NCBI GenBank assembly: GCA_033961575.1
Contig: CM066728.1
Span: forward strand, 108,332,852 to 108,396,851
Length of the DNA stretch: 64,000 nt
Reading direction: 5' to 3'
Source: Aselliscus stoliczkanus
Taxonomy: Eukaryota > Chordata > Mammalia > Chiroptera > Hipposideridae
The translations under genes were made by a program, and so were the position numbers. Positions 1 through 10,912 of this stretch are shown piece after piece (within the stretch, counting starts at the first letter, position 1; each line of letters starts with the position of its first letter). The notes beneath the pieces were generated by a model. That model worked only from the letters and a program-made list of their open reading frames with translations. It was not told the DNA's origin and did no database searches.

Positions 1-149
1 TTTTTGAAATTTTAGTTTAGAAAAAATGATGTTGGGAGATGCTTTGCATTTGAGAGTTTGCCGAGAAGCCTGCCAGATCTTTCTCAACTTAGTTTTTAAA
101 AAAGCATGTAAAATAAAAAATAAACAACAAAAAATCTCTATCTCTATGG
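1..149. other. Unassigned AT-rich flank of the first L1
   Basis: AT-rich sequence upstream of the first clearly L1-like codons. It could be more decayed L1, but I could not match it. Confidence 0.4.
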
Positions 150-2262
150 GTAATATGATACTTAATGGGGAAAGACTGAGTGCTTTCCTCCTGAGATTGG
201 AAACTAAGCAAGAGTGTCTTCTGTCACCACAAGTAGTCAGCATAGTATTGAAAGTTCTAGCTAGAGCAGTAAGGAACGAGAATGAAATAAAAGGCATACA
301 GAGTGGAAAGGAAGAAATACAATTTTGTCTATTTGAAGATATGATCATCTATGTAGAAAACTCAAGGAATCTAAAAAAGCTAGTACTAAGAGAGCTCAGC
401 AAGGTCACAGGATACAAGACCAACACACACAGAAAACTGCATTTTACATACTCTCATGGAAACTATGGAAAAGAAATAAGAAAATGCCATTTACAATTGC
501 TCAAAAAATATTGGGTTGTCCGAAAAGTCGTGATGTATTTTTTTCTATGTTTTTTTGTTGCAAAAATGCATCATGACTTTTCTGACAATGCAATAAAATA
601 CTTAGGTGTAAATAGAATAGGACTTATGTGCTGAAAACTACAAGATGCTGATCCAAAAAAGGGAAGGCCTAAATAAATGGGGAAACACTCCACATTCATG
701 GATTGGAAGAGTCAACATTGCAAAGCTACCATTTTCCCTCAGATTGATATATGAGCTTAATGCCACCTCTACAAAAATTCCAGTAGTTTTTTGTTTTGTT
801 TTTTTAGATACAGGCAAGATTATTCTAAAATTTATATGCAAAGGCAGAAGAACTAGAATAGCTACAGCAATTTTGGAAAAGAAGGATGAGGAATCACTTT
901 ATCCCATTGTAATAGTTATTATGTATTTAAAATAATAAAGACTGTGTGGAATTGGTGGAATTTTAGACACATATGAGTATATCAATGGAGCAGAATAAAG
1001 AACCCAGAAATAGCTCCACACAAGTATGGCCCACACAAGTGGAAATACTGGAAACTTGGTCTTGGTGAAGAGTTCTTAGACATGATACCAAAAGCATGAT
1101 ACGTAAAAATAAATCTGTAAGATACAATCTATCAATGTTAAAAACTTTTTATTTGTGAAAATACCTATTAAGAAAACGGAAAGATAAATTACTGACTGAG
1201 AGAAATTATTTGCATCCTATACATCTGGCAAAGGACGCATATCTAAAATCCAAGAAGAACACGCCAAAATCAACACTAAAAAAAATCAAGGATCTAATTA
1301 AGAAATGGGCAAAAGATATAAGGAGACATTTCAGCAAAAAGGGTATACTTATGGTAACTAAGTACAATGATGCATCATCACACACCTAGAGAATGGCTAA
1401 AATAAAAAATAGAGATAACATCAAATGCTGATGAGGGTGTGGAAAAACTGGAGGTTTCATACAATGGTGTCAGGGATATAAAATGGTACAGACACTCTGG
1501 AGAATAATTTGGGAGTTTCTAACCAAACAGAATCAAACCGAACCAAACCAAGCTTACATTTCCCATATGATCTAGTTATTGTACTCCTGGACGTTTATCC
1601 CAAAGAAGGGAAAACTTATGTTCATGTAGCACATGTACGTGGTTGTTCATAGTAGTTTCACTTGTAACAGCCCAAAGCTGACAATAACAAAAATAAATGT
1701 CCCCTCATTGGTGAATGTTTGAGCAAACCAACAAACCATGGTATATCCATACCAGGGAATACTACTCAGTAACGTATAGAAATGAACTATTGATACAGGC
1801 AATAGCTAGAATAGATGTCCAGAGCTTTATGCTGAGAGAAAAAAGCCAATCTCAAAAGGATCCCTACCATATGATTCCATTTATATGACATTCTCAAAAT
1901 GAAGAATTATAAATATGGAAAACGGATGAGTGGTTACCCTCAGTTAGGGATGGTGGTAGACAGGAAGGTGACACATTGGAGATCCTTGTGGTGACAGGAT
2001 CTATATCTTGACTGTGCTTATGGTTACACAAAACTACATAAATGCTAATAATTTTATACAACTGTATACATACATTGTACCAATGTCAAACTCCTGGTTT
2101 TGATATTGTTGTGGAATTCTGTACCATGTAACCATTGAAGGGGGGCTCGATGAGTGTACTCCCAACCTCTCTATACTTCTATACTCTCTTTGCAACTTCC
2201 TGTAAATCTGTAATTATTTTTAAATAAAATATTCCCAACCCCCGCCAAAATAAAACAAAAAA
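150..2262 (+). mobile_element. Decayed L1 (L1M-type) LINE, ORF2 3' part plus 3'UTR
   Basis: L1 encodes an endonuclease/reverse transcriptase that copies its own RNA into the genome. This copy begins inside the reverse transcriptase region of ORF2: around 170-360 the translation reads NGERLSAF, then SPQVVSIVLKVLARA, then IKGIQ, all typical of L1 RT. The usual FADD catalytic box is degraded to FEDM, so the copy is dead. The ORF2 C-terminal region follows (about 600-1800), with many stops and frameshifts. The last part matches an L1M 3'UTR and stops near 2262 at an A-rich tail. It is 5'-truncated and interrupted at 511-593 by a mariner-type MITE. Its decay and old 3'UTR type suggest an ancient insertion. 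Basis: remembered L1 consensus. Confidence 0.88.
511..593. mobile_element. Mariner-type MITE inserted in the L1
   Basis: An 83-bp non-coding hairpin element flanked by TA at 509-510 and 594-595, the target duplication expected of Tc1/mariner transposons. The left end starts TTGGGTTGTCCGAAAAGTC and the right end is its imperfect reverse complement. With one TA removed, the L1 sequence reads across the site (AAAAAA-TA-AAATACTTAGG), showing the MITE landed after the L1. A related element lies at 22629-22705. It carries no transposase, so mobility would have required an enzyme encoded elsewhere. Confidence 0.8.
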
Positions 2263-2939
2263 AAAAACAAAAAAACAAGCAGGTTTTAATTTTCTATTTG
2301 AAAGGTTAGTCAGGATCATTTTTATGTGTGTGTGTGTGTATATTGAAGAAAAGGTGACACAGACGTCTCTAGTTGAAGGGGAAACTGCACAGCAAACAAA
2401 AAGTAGGAATAGCCTTCTCTTACGGCTGTAATTTCTTTGTGACAAGCTATAAGCTTCTGAAATGATCCCACCATGGTTGCATTCCTTCTCACAGGACATG
2501 TGTCACTTGCCCGTGGGCAGATTGCCAGCAGGTGATGCCAGGTGGCCTGGTGAGGAGTTAGGAGCTAGGTTCCAGTCCCAGGGCCGCTCTTAAGGGCCAG
2601 TAGTTAACCTTTGAGGGCTGCAGTAGGAGGTGTAGCATAGGGATTCTCAAACATCTGTGGAGATGTCATCCTTTGTTCAAAGGAAATTTTATAACAAGTT
2701 TCAATATGTGAAGTGCAGCCTAATGAAGCTTGCCTTGGAGACTGTGAAGCCTCAGCTGCTGGGTTGAGAGGTGAGTGCCTGGGTCCCGGGGGCAGCATGG
2801 AGACACCTCTGTCACCCCCGCCCCCAGGTCTTGGTCTCCACTCCCGAAAGCCACAGCCATTGGCCAAAGGCTATCGGACACTAGAAATGCCCAACTTGCC
2901 TTAACTGAGATGCTCTATGCATAAAAAGTACGTTGGATC
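2263..2939. other. Unassigned stretch with short TG repeat
   Basis: Contains an A-rich tail after the L1, a short (TG)n run at about 2325-2340 and a moderately GC-rich part at about 2500-2890. Overlapping short ORFs on both strands there show no recognisable domain. Weak MIR resemblance near 2545-2620 is too poor to call. Confidence 0.4.
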
Positions 2940-3152
2940 TTAGATGTGTGAAAGAAATGAATGCAAACTATCTCAGTAATCATTCTATTATGGTTATGTG
3001 TTTGCATGTTAATGTATTGTACATAGTGGGTTAGATAAAATTTATAAGTAAAATTAACCTGTTACTTTTTTACTTTTCTAAGTGTGGCTACTGGAAAATT
3101 AAAAATTACTTATCCATGCTAGACTTCCACTGGACTGTGCTGGTCTGTATGT
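2940..3152 (+). mobile_element. hAT-Charlie-type DNA transposon remnant
   Basis: The segment ending GTGGCTACTGGAAAATT... CTGGACTGTGCTGGTCT resembles the 3' end of a widespread old mammalian hAT-Charlie-type MER element, whose terminus reads like CAGYRCTG in reverse complement. It is non-coding and strongly diverged. The exact family name cannot be settled by eye. Confidence 0.45.
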
Positions 3153-3784
3153 ACTGTCAGCACCCGTCTCCAGATATCAGCACATAAAGATTTTCTGACA
3201 GTTTTAAATACTTGTTTCTGTTCCTCGGGTCCTGTGTGCAACTCAGCCTGTTCATGTGAAATGCATTAGAAATTTGCCCTGGCAGCTTTATTTACTACAA
3301 CACTGCTCTAAGGATATCATTTCATGTAGACCCAAATACATTTTTATTTCCTCCAAAAAAATACGTTTTTCCAGTTATTCTTCCCATTCTCCACTTATTT
3401 GCTCATTTGCTGTAGGACAGGTATGTTTTCCAGTCTGGTGGAGGCTGTGGACCGAGCTGTCTGTGTCCTGCTTGTGGCCAGCGTTCTTTGAGGGAAGTTA
3501 TTCATGTAGCTTTTCAGGTTACACTCCAGTTTTTGATAAGTTTTATGCAAACATCTCCTCCCCAGCAGTCACTTTTTAAATTGAATGGACTACTGTTCTG
3601 TGTGGTAGGGTACAAAGTAGACTATGTTTATTTATGACCTCTGTTTTTAACTTTGATCATTTTCCTAATGGCTCAGATTATTGAAATGACTGCCTCTGTT
3701 ATTAGGGTAATTATCCAGACACCATCAGACTTCCTTCTGCTCTTCCAAAACTTCATTAGTCATCAGCAAAATCGTTATTATGAA
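3153..3784. other. Unassigned stretch
   Basis: AT-rich sequence. It includes an ORF of about 107 codons at 3256-3579 with no recognisable motif, which I regard as chance. Confidence 0.4.
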
Positions 3785-4115
3785 TTGTTTTCAAACAGAC
3801 TCAGACTCATAGACACAAACTCACGGAGAATAAACTGATGGTTACCAGGAGGGAAGGAGCAGAGGATATGGGCGAACATGATGAAGGGATTCAGGGGTAC
3901 ACATTTCCAATATAAAATAAAACGTCACAGGGATGTCATGTACAGCACAGGGAACATTGTCAGTAATACCATGATAGCTTTGCTCACTGACAGAGGGTCG
4001 CTAGAACGGTCGTGGTGATCACGTCATAAGGTGCATAGATGTTGAATTACTGGGTTGGGCATTTGGAATAAATATAATATTTATGTCAGCTATACTTTAA
4101 TAAAATATATATTTT
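3785..4115 (+). mobile_element. 5'-truncated L1 3' end
   Basis: Matches the terminal part of an L1 3'UTR: 'GATGGTTACCAGGAGG', a GATGTCATGTACAGCACAGG-like block, 'CGTGGTGATCA', and the closing TATACTTTAATAAAA at about 4090-4104. There is no coding sequence. The short length is the usual result of aborted target-primed reverse transcription. Confidence 0.85.
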
Positions 4116-4379
4116 TAAATTATGAATTGTTTAGACCCACAGTGTGATGATTTGTGCCCAGGAGATTCTCTATCGCAGGCAAACACGCACTGAAACCCTT
4201 TTTGATTCCAGGGTTAGTCTCACGATGCTGCCCTTGTTTCTATTGGCAATGGTCTCTTTCTCTTATTTCTAGAAATATCACTTTATTTGTGATTTTTTCC
4301 TGTTTGCTTCTGTGTACTTTTCTGTGTTGCTTGGTTTAAAAAAATAAGCATCATACTTTAGTCAAAAGCATTATAGATT

Positions 4380-5210
4380 TGTTTACTTATTGAAAGATAA
4401 TAAACATAAAAGTACAGGTCATTGGGTGGATATAATATGTTTTAAAAAAACAAGTTTTCAAGACCGTTTGGCAGTTTATTGATTTGGGGGGACGGGGCAG
4501 AATATGGCCTATTCCAGTAAAGACTTTATATGCATCTGAAGAGAATGTGATTTCTGCAGTTGTAGGATTGGAGATTTTATAAATCCCAATTAGATCAATG
4601 TGATTGATACTACTTTTCAAGTATATCAATATTCTTATTGATATCTTGTAACATATATTCCCATAATGTTGTTCTATTCATTGTTGGGAGAGCAGGGTGA
4701 AAATATCCAACTACGGTTGTGCGCTTGTCTGCCTCCTTGCAGTTCTCTAAGTGTTTGCCCGTGAATTTTGAGGTGCAGTTATTCGTTGCATACGTGTTTA
4801 GGACAAGTATATATGATTAATGAAATAACTCCCTCAACCCTGGTAATATTTTTTGCCTTGAAATGTACTTGGTATTAAGCCACTGCAGCAATCTTTTGTT
4901 AGGGTTAACTTGGGACATCTTTTTCCATCATTTTATTTTAACCTACTGGTGCCCTTTATATTTAAAGTGAGAGTATGTTATTTTGTTTTGTTTTGCTTTT
5001 GTAAGCAGCTGATACTTGGGTCCGGCTCTTTTAATCCAACCTAGTAATATATGCCTTTTAAATCTATGTTTAAGCTATTTTACTGTGATTATTGACTTAA
5101 TTATGTTTAATCTACTATATTACATTTTTATTTCCATTTGTGACATCTGCTCTTTGTTCCCTATCTCCTCATTGTCTACCTTATTTTGGATTCATTGAGT
5201 ATTTTTGAGT
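4380..5210 (-). mobile_element. Antisense L1 ORF2 endonuclease-region fragment
   Basis: Read on the minus strand, this matches the early part of L1 ORF2 (endonuclease to pre-RT region). On the plus strand it shows the familiar antisense signature 'TTTCTGCAGTTGTAGGATTGGA... AATTAGATCAA', a block near 4840-5000 like 'CCTGGTAATATTTTTTGCCTTG', and an end close to TTTTGGATTCATTGAGTATTTT at about 5184-5205. Stops and indels are frequent, so nothing is translatable. Confidence 0.8.
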
Positions 5211-5214
5211 GGAT

Positions 5215-5480
5215 TTCATGGGTGTGGCCTCTGTGGCCAGAGGAGCCTGTACGACTTCCAACCCCATCCTTTCCTAGCTGTGTGAGCTGGGCCACAGCTC
5301 CCATTTGGTCATCCGTCCTACCTCACACGCTGAGTTTTGAATACAGTGGTGTGCGGGGCTATGTAAGCTCTATTGCTTGTGACAACTTCTTGGTGCCTCA
5401 GTTTTGTCATGTATAAAACTGGGAGAATTACTTACTGTGCAGAACTGTGTAAGGATTAAGTAAGTCATAGAAGCATAGCC
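5215..5480 (+). mobile_element. MIR SINE, apparently split
   Basis: The first part (about 5235-5295) carries the MIR core 'CCTAGCTGTGTGAGCTGGG'. The second (about 5378-5470) carries 'TGCCTCAGTTTTGTCATGTA' and GGATTAAGTAAGT. About 80 bases of non-MIR sequence lie between them, suggesting an insertion or strong divergence. MIRs are ancient tRNA-derived SINEs mobilised by L2. Confidence 0.7.
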
Positions 5481-5704
5481 ATTAGATCATCACCTGGCTC
5501 ACCTGGTCCATGACTCCTGGCTGTCACTATACGTACCAGCTCCTTCTAGCTAAGGAAATGATGCCCTAGTTCCTTGCCACACACACAGACGTGACAAGTC
5601 TAGTCCCTGCACACTCCACCATTTCAATCCCTGCAGATTGTCTGGGAGGAGAACCTCAAACGCATTGGTTTTTCACAAAGCCCTTGGAAAGGGTGTTCCC
5701 TGAG

Positions 5705-6240
5705 CCAGGGCTCTGCTGGGCCTGGGAAGGATGGCAGTGAGTAAAGACGCAGATGGTGTTTAGCTTTAGGGAATGTATGCTCTGCTTTGGAAGACCTATA
5801 GTCTGGTTCAGGAAAAGGTAGTCAAATAATCACATGAAGAAACGTGAACCTGAACTTGCAAATGCTTCAGGAGAGATGCTTGGGAAATGACCAGTTTTGT
5901 CAGGGTGGGAATTGTTAGGAGGATGCGCCAGGAATTGAGACAGAGAAGGCGCTTGTTGTGTAAGAGGTGGGGGGGGGCAGTTAAGTTTGGGGACTGCTGC
6001 AAATAAAGGGAACCACACTTGGGTCCTCTGAGGACCTTGAAGAAGGTGAGCGTGAGTGAAGCACAGGGAATGAGGGGGAAGGTGGGACATGAGAAGAGGG
6101 GGACTGGGAGGCGTCTGGGCTGGGAGTCCCAGAGTGTGTTAGAGGAGCTTCAGTCTTACCCCGAGAACAACGGGAAGCCATCCACATTTTCCAGTCAGAC
6201 CATGTGGGGTGGCCTGATTTCAGTGGAGAAGAGTTACATG
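5705..6240 (-). mobile_element. Antisense L2 LINE fragment
   Basis: On the plus strand it follows the reverse complement of the L2 3' region: a 'GGGAATGTATGCTCTGC... GGTAGTCAAATAAT' stretch, 'TTGGGTCCTCTGAGGACCTTGAAGAAGGTGAG'-like wording in pieces, then 'CGGGAAGCCATCC' and GTGGCCTGATTTCAG. L2 is a long-dead mammalian CR1-type LINE. Overlapping ORFs here are antisense to it and not genes. Confidence 0.6.
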
Positions 6241-8639
6241 CTCTCACTTTTCATGTGTCCTCGGATCCTGAGAGAGAATGCCTTATTTCCAAGATAAGCA
6301 GAGCTCAGGTCTACTAATAACTTGTCAGTATCACCTGCCATTAGCTGCTTTATTGTGATTTCCAATAAAAAAATAAATCATTTTCATTTTGTCCTGTGTG
6401 TCAGTCAGAGCAGAAGGAGGTTTATTGCCTCCGAGATCATCCTAAGATGAGTCTGCCTTTTCCAAAGGTTTTAGATATGACCCTGCAGCCCAGACTAAAC
6501 CTGGACACAGTGCCACCCCCGAAGGTTCAGGGCTGTGGTTTCAGTTGTGTGTCAGAATGAGGGAGGGAAGCTGGCCAGCCTCCAAAAGAAGACACAGGAT
6601 CAAGTCACCAAGAGTAGTCACAATTCCATTACACGTGCTGTGAATACTCTTAGAGTTCCGTGAGCTGCTTCATCGATGGAAAATCACTCTGGCAGAGAGC
6701 TGTCATGTTCCTATTTCACTTCATCAGAAAGAAAAGGAGCCCAGGACTTGAAGACCTATAGCTGTAAGGCAGGATGCTATGTTCTGCATAAGGAATTATT
6801 GAAGCCTTCCAATGTGCATGGTTCATTACCTCTCCTCAGTTGTAAGAAAGGGAAAAAGCTTGAAGTCATGGTGGTGGGAGGACTTTTGTAGAATTTTAAA
6901 ATCACTGTAGATCAATTATGTGTGTTTATTAGCTTATTGTATTTTAGTGGATAAATATGCCTTAAATCATTATATGCTTATTATAAAATGAACTATTATT
7001 TTTTAAATTTTGCTATTAGCCATTATATAAATTAACTACATACACTAATAAGTCCTCTACAAGATAGTGTTTTATATTTTTCAAATACTCACACATGCAT
7101 TTATTTTTTTCTCCTGTTTTCTTACTGTAATTTATAAAATGAGATATTCAGATCAGATTTACGGTCAATATTTTTTAGATGTGGTATCTGAATCCGAAAG
7201 CATAGCTGCTTCTACAAAGACACATCGGTTGTGTCAAAGCATACATTGCACCAGACAATGTTCAACAGGCAAGTGGACTTTATTTAAAGCTATTGCGATG
7301 AGAGAGAGAGGCGAGAACTCAGTGTGGACTCAGCTCTGCCATAAAGATATGCGAAGGGTTTTTAAACTACAGGGTGAGCTAGTGGAAAAGTACCTGAGGA
7401 CATTTGAGGTTGGTTGATCCATGAAATGTGTTCAGCACATGGAGTGATGCCTGAGTTTGCAAATGTTCTCCTCTGTGCTTAGGCCCTCTGTATGGGTTTG
7501 CTAATCGGCGCCGATTGCAGTTAGGCTCCTGCCCTCCCCCAGACACTGGGAGACAGAGCACTAGCTTCCTGAATGACTACATTTCAAAGGGATGGCTCCC
7601 AGGTCCTCCGGAAAAGAATTGCTGTGCTATAAAAGCAGCAAAGGCTTTTAAAAAAAAGATCACAAAAGGACAGAGAAATAATTTGCAATTTAAAGTTTTC
7701 TGAAGTAAATGCTCTAAAAAAAGCCTCAGGGGCCAAGAGTCAGGAAGAAGGCGGTCTAAAGCTTAGTCAGGCCGAGGGGAATTTTAAGGCCTTCTTGGTC
7801 AGCTGTAAAACTCTACCAAGGGTTCTGAGTTTTCAGGTCAGTTTTGGATTCATCCTCCTCACAGGCACATGAGCTCCCAAGGCCGAGGGTTGTCTGTTTC
7901 CAGGCTCTATGCAGCCTCCACTGTGGTGCCAGGCCCAAGACAAGCTCGGTCAACACTTGTCTGACCAGCAAATCCCTGGCCCCTCTCCTCACTACTATTT
8001 TACTTCATAATCTGGAAAGAACATCTAAATCCTTATGCAATGGACAAACTCTCCCCTTACTGAGAAATGTGCTGATATAAGACAGTAGCAAACAAATTGA
8101 AAACTGTTGAAATCTTCCTTTAAGAGTCTGGTAGGGGGAAAAAAACAACCGGTATGATTAGAAAAATGACTTTTCTCACCTTTGTGTGAGCACGTATCTG
8201 GACATCATTTATTCAGCCGCTACTGGTGTCATTTAGACCACAAAGTTAACATCTCATTAGGAAAATTAGTATGAAAAGTAGGTAGCTGCACAGCAATTAT
8301 TGCCTGAAAGGTCAAAGTTGTAAAAGGTGGAGTTAATAGGTTGACACTTTTATTAATTAAATATCCTCTAAAGACAGTTTCTGCCTGATGGGAGCAACAC
8401 AAGATAGTGAGAGGAGAGCGTTACAGGATCCCCACCAGGTCTTTCATCACCCCAGCAACACATCATTAGTCACCCTGCATGAACCACAGAAACACTCAGA
8501 AAGGTATTTTGACATGCACCCATTTTCCAAAATACACCTTCTCCCTTCAGAATGAATTCAATGTTTTCCCAGTCTCAACGTCCTGAGTTTTTATTTGCGT
8601 TGGCTCTGGTTTAGCCTCTAAAGACAATGGCCTTTCTTT
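6241..8639. other. Long unassigned stretch
   Basis: No gene or repeat recognised. Composition shifts from mixed (6.3-6.9 kb) to very AT-rich (about 6880-7140) and back. Small ORFs of 60-116 codons, for example at 6676-6891 and 7067-7417, show no domain, signal peptide or repeat pattern. Confidence 0.4.
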
Positions 8640-8775
8640 AGCTAATTCATTCATCAAGTATTTTCTGAACTTAATATGTGTCAAGCCAGGCCCTGGGTGA
8701 TGGTGATGGAGGAGGCAGCTCTCGTGGGGCTGAGTGTTTAATGGGAAATTATGGCATAAATAAAAGTCCATATCT
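8640..8775 (-). mobile_element. Antisense L2 3' end
   Basis: Begins 'AATTCATTCATCAAGTATTTTCTGAAC... TATGTGTCAAGCCAGGCCCTGGGTGATG', the reverse complement of the L2 terminus (normally ...GCACTCAATAAATGTTTG). It then continues with the 'GGAGGCAGCTCTCGTGGGGCTGA'-like block in degraded form. Confidence 0.7.
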
Positions 8776-8984
8776 ATTGTGATTTGAGCTAAAGGCTTTG
8801 ATGTTAACTTAGAGTTGACTTTACCCTAAACTCCATTTATCATTAAAGTCAGATTCTCCAGTAGACTCAAAACCAATCTACTGGCCCAATATTCCCCTTC
8901 AACTTTTTTTAGAGCTATAACTGCATGATAACCAGTGTTCCCAAGTTGAGTTTTCAGTAGTGAAGGGTTTACGGATCCAATAAT

Positions 8985-9195
8985 GGCACATTCACACAAT
9001 GGATTATTTTATTGCTATTGAATGATGATTATGAAGAAATGCTCATCATGTAATATTAACTGAAGAAAACAAAACAACATTACATGTATGTCATCATGAC
9101 AACTATTTAAAAATAGAAAGGATAAAAATTGAAATTAAATACATCATAATACTAATTGTGATTATATTAGCATATGATTAGAGAGATACTGAGAG
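8985..9195 (+). mobile_element. L1/HAL1 3' fragment
   Basis: The stretch 'CACATTCACACAATGGATTA', followed by a GAAGAAATGCTCATCATGTAATATTAA-type block, matches the 'ACAATGGAATATTATGCAGC' region near the 3' end of old L1/HAL1 elements. Short and non-coding. Confidence 0.6.
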
Positions 9196-9346
9196 AGGCT
9201 TGTGCCAACAGGATCACAAAGTAACTATACAAAATCTGGGGGGCATGACTAAAGGATAGTCTGGAATACAATAGAAGGTAGACTACTGTAATGTGTTAAC
9301 TCACCTAGTAAATTATGAAACATATGTTAGTGTTTGTCCTATAATA

Positions 9347-9387
9347 ATAGATTCTATGAGAGCTGATATAGATTCTATGAGAGCTGA
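9347..9387. repeat. 21-bp tandem duplication
   Basis: Two adjacent copies of ATAGATTCTATGAGAGCTGA(T), identical over the shared length, in otherwise unique AT-rich sequence. Confidence 0.9.
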
Positions 9388-9419
9388 AGTTTATAATTTG
9401 TAGGCTTATGCAATTTATT

Positions 9420-10596
9420 TTTTTAAGTAGATTTTAATGTTTAGAGCACTTCTAGGTTCACAGGGCCCCTTCCCACCCCCTCACACACACACACAGCCTC
9501 CCCTACCCTCAATCTTCCCCACCAAAGTGCCACATTCGTTACACCACCTGCATTGGCCCATCATTATCACCCCAAGTCCATGGTTTACGTTCAAGTTCAC
9601 TGTTGGTGTTGTTCATTCTATGGGTTTAGACAGTTGTATAATGACGTGTATCCTTTATAGTATCATACAGAATAGTTTCATTGCCCTAAAAATTCCTTGT
9701 GTTCTATCTTTTCATCTCCACTCCCCAAACCCCTGGCAACCACTCATCTTTTTACTGTCTCCATAGTTTGCCTTTTCCAGAATATTATATAGTTGGAATC
9801 ATACAGTACGTAGCCTTTTTAGATTGGCTTCTTTCACTTAATAACATGTATTTAAGGTTTCTCCAATTCTTTTCATAGCATGATACCTCACTTCTCTTTG
9901 GCATTCAGTAATATTGCATTGTGTGATGTACTATAATTTATTATCCATTCATTCACTGAAGGACATCTTGGTTGCATCCAAGTTCTGCAAGTAAAGAATA
10001 AAGTTACTATAAGCTTCTGTGTACAGGGTTTTATGTGGACATGTGTTTTCAACTCATTTGGGTAAATACCAAGGAATGAAATTGCTGGATCATACGGTAA
10101 AAGGCTATTTAGTTTTGTAAGAAACTGACAAGCCATCCTCCAAAGTGCATCCCCACCCGCAATGCAGGAGACTTCTTGTTGCTACCATCCTCACCAGCTT
10201 TTGGTATTGTTGGTGTTTTGGATTTTGGCGTTTTAATAAATGTGCAGTAGTATATTATTGTTTTAACTTGCAATTCCCTAATGACATATCTGTATACATC
10301 GGTATATCTTGCCATCTGTATATCTTCTTTGGTGACGTGTCTGTTCAGGTCTTTTTTTCCCATTTTTTAATCAAATTATTCATTTTCTTATTGTTGAGTT
10401 TTAAGAGTTCTTTGTGTGTTTTGGATACTCGTCCTCTTTCATATGTGTCTTTTGCAAATATTTTCTCCCAGCCTGTGGCTTGTCTTCTCTATTTGCTTGA
10501 CAGTATCTTTTGCAGAGCTGAAATTTGTAATTTTAACAAAATCCAGCCTATCAATTATTTCTTTCATGGATTATGTCTTTAGTATTGCATAATGAA
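9420..10596 (-). mobile_element. Antisense L1 (ORF2 C-terminus and 3'UTR)
   Basis: Reading the plus strand gives the classic antisense L1 series: 'CCCTGGCAACCACTCATCTTT' (split here at base 20), 'TTGGAATCATACAGTA', 'TCATTCACTGAAGGACATCT', 'CCTCACCAGCTTTTGGTATT' and 'CAAATATTTTCTCCCAGCCT'. These correspond on the minus strand to ORF2 C-terminal and 3'UTR sequence. It holds 82-145-codon ORFs on both strands, all LINE remnants or their shadows. It is decayed and truncated at both ends. Confidence 0.88.
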
Positions 10597-10868
10597 GTTG
10601 TTTTTTTTTTTTTGAAAGAAAAAACACCAAATTATGAATACAAATTGCTAGATCTGCTCCCAGTGTCTTTCAGGGGCTCATGAAGTCAGGAGCCCTGATG
10701 TTGATGCTTCATTTGCTCCAAAGGAAATACACCCCTAGCAAATATGTTGGTATCAGAAATTGTATCAAGATAGACAATAAGAACAATGAAACTATATTTG
10801 CAACATCTTGTGGAAAGACCCTGGACTGCCATTTCCAAATGTACCCTACTTTGGTCAATCACCCTCCA

Positions 10869-10912
<44 letters not shown>

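Noticed and set aside
26..634. 202-codon ORF as a gene
   Set aside because: It is L1 reverse transcriptase remnant that runs through a MITE. The catalytic box is damaged.
10145..10582. 145-codon plus-strand ORF with hydrophobic stretches
   Set aside because: Antisense of L1 ORF2. Its T-rich strand gives artificial membrane-like Phe/Leu runs.
10870..10910. CRISPR-like or other array at CA/TG repeats
   Set aside because: Plain dinucleotide microsatellites with no spacer structure. None of the repeats in the window is CRISPR-like.
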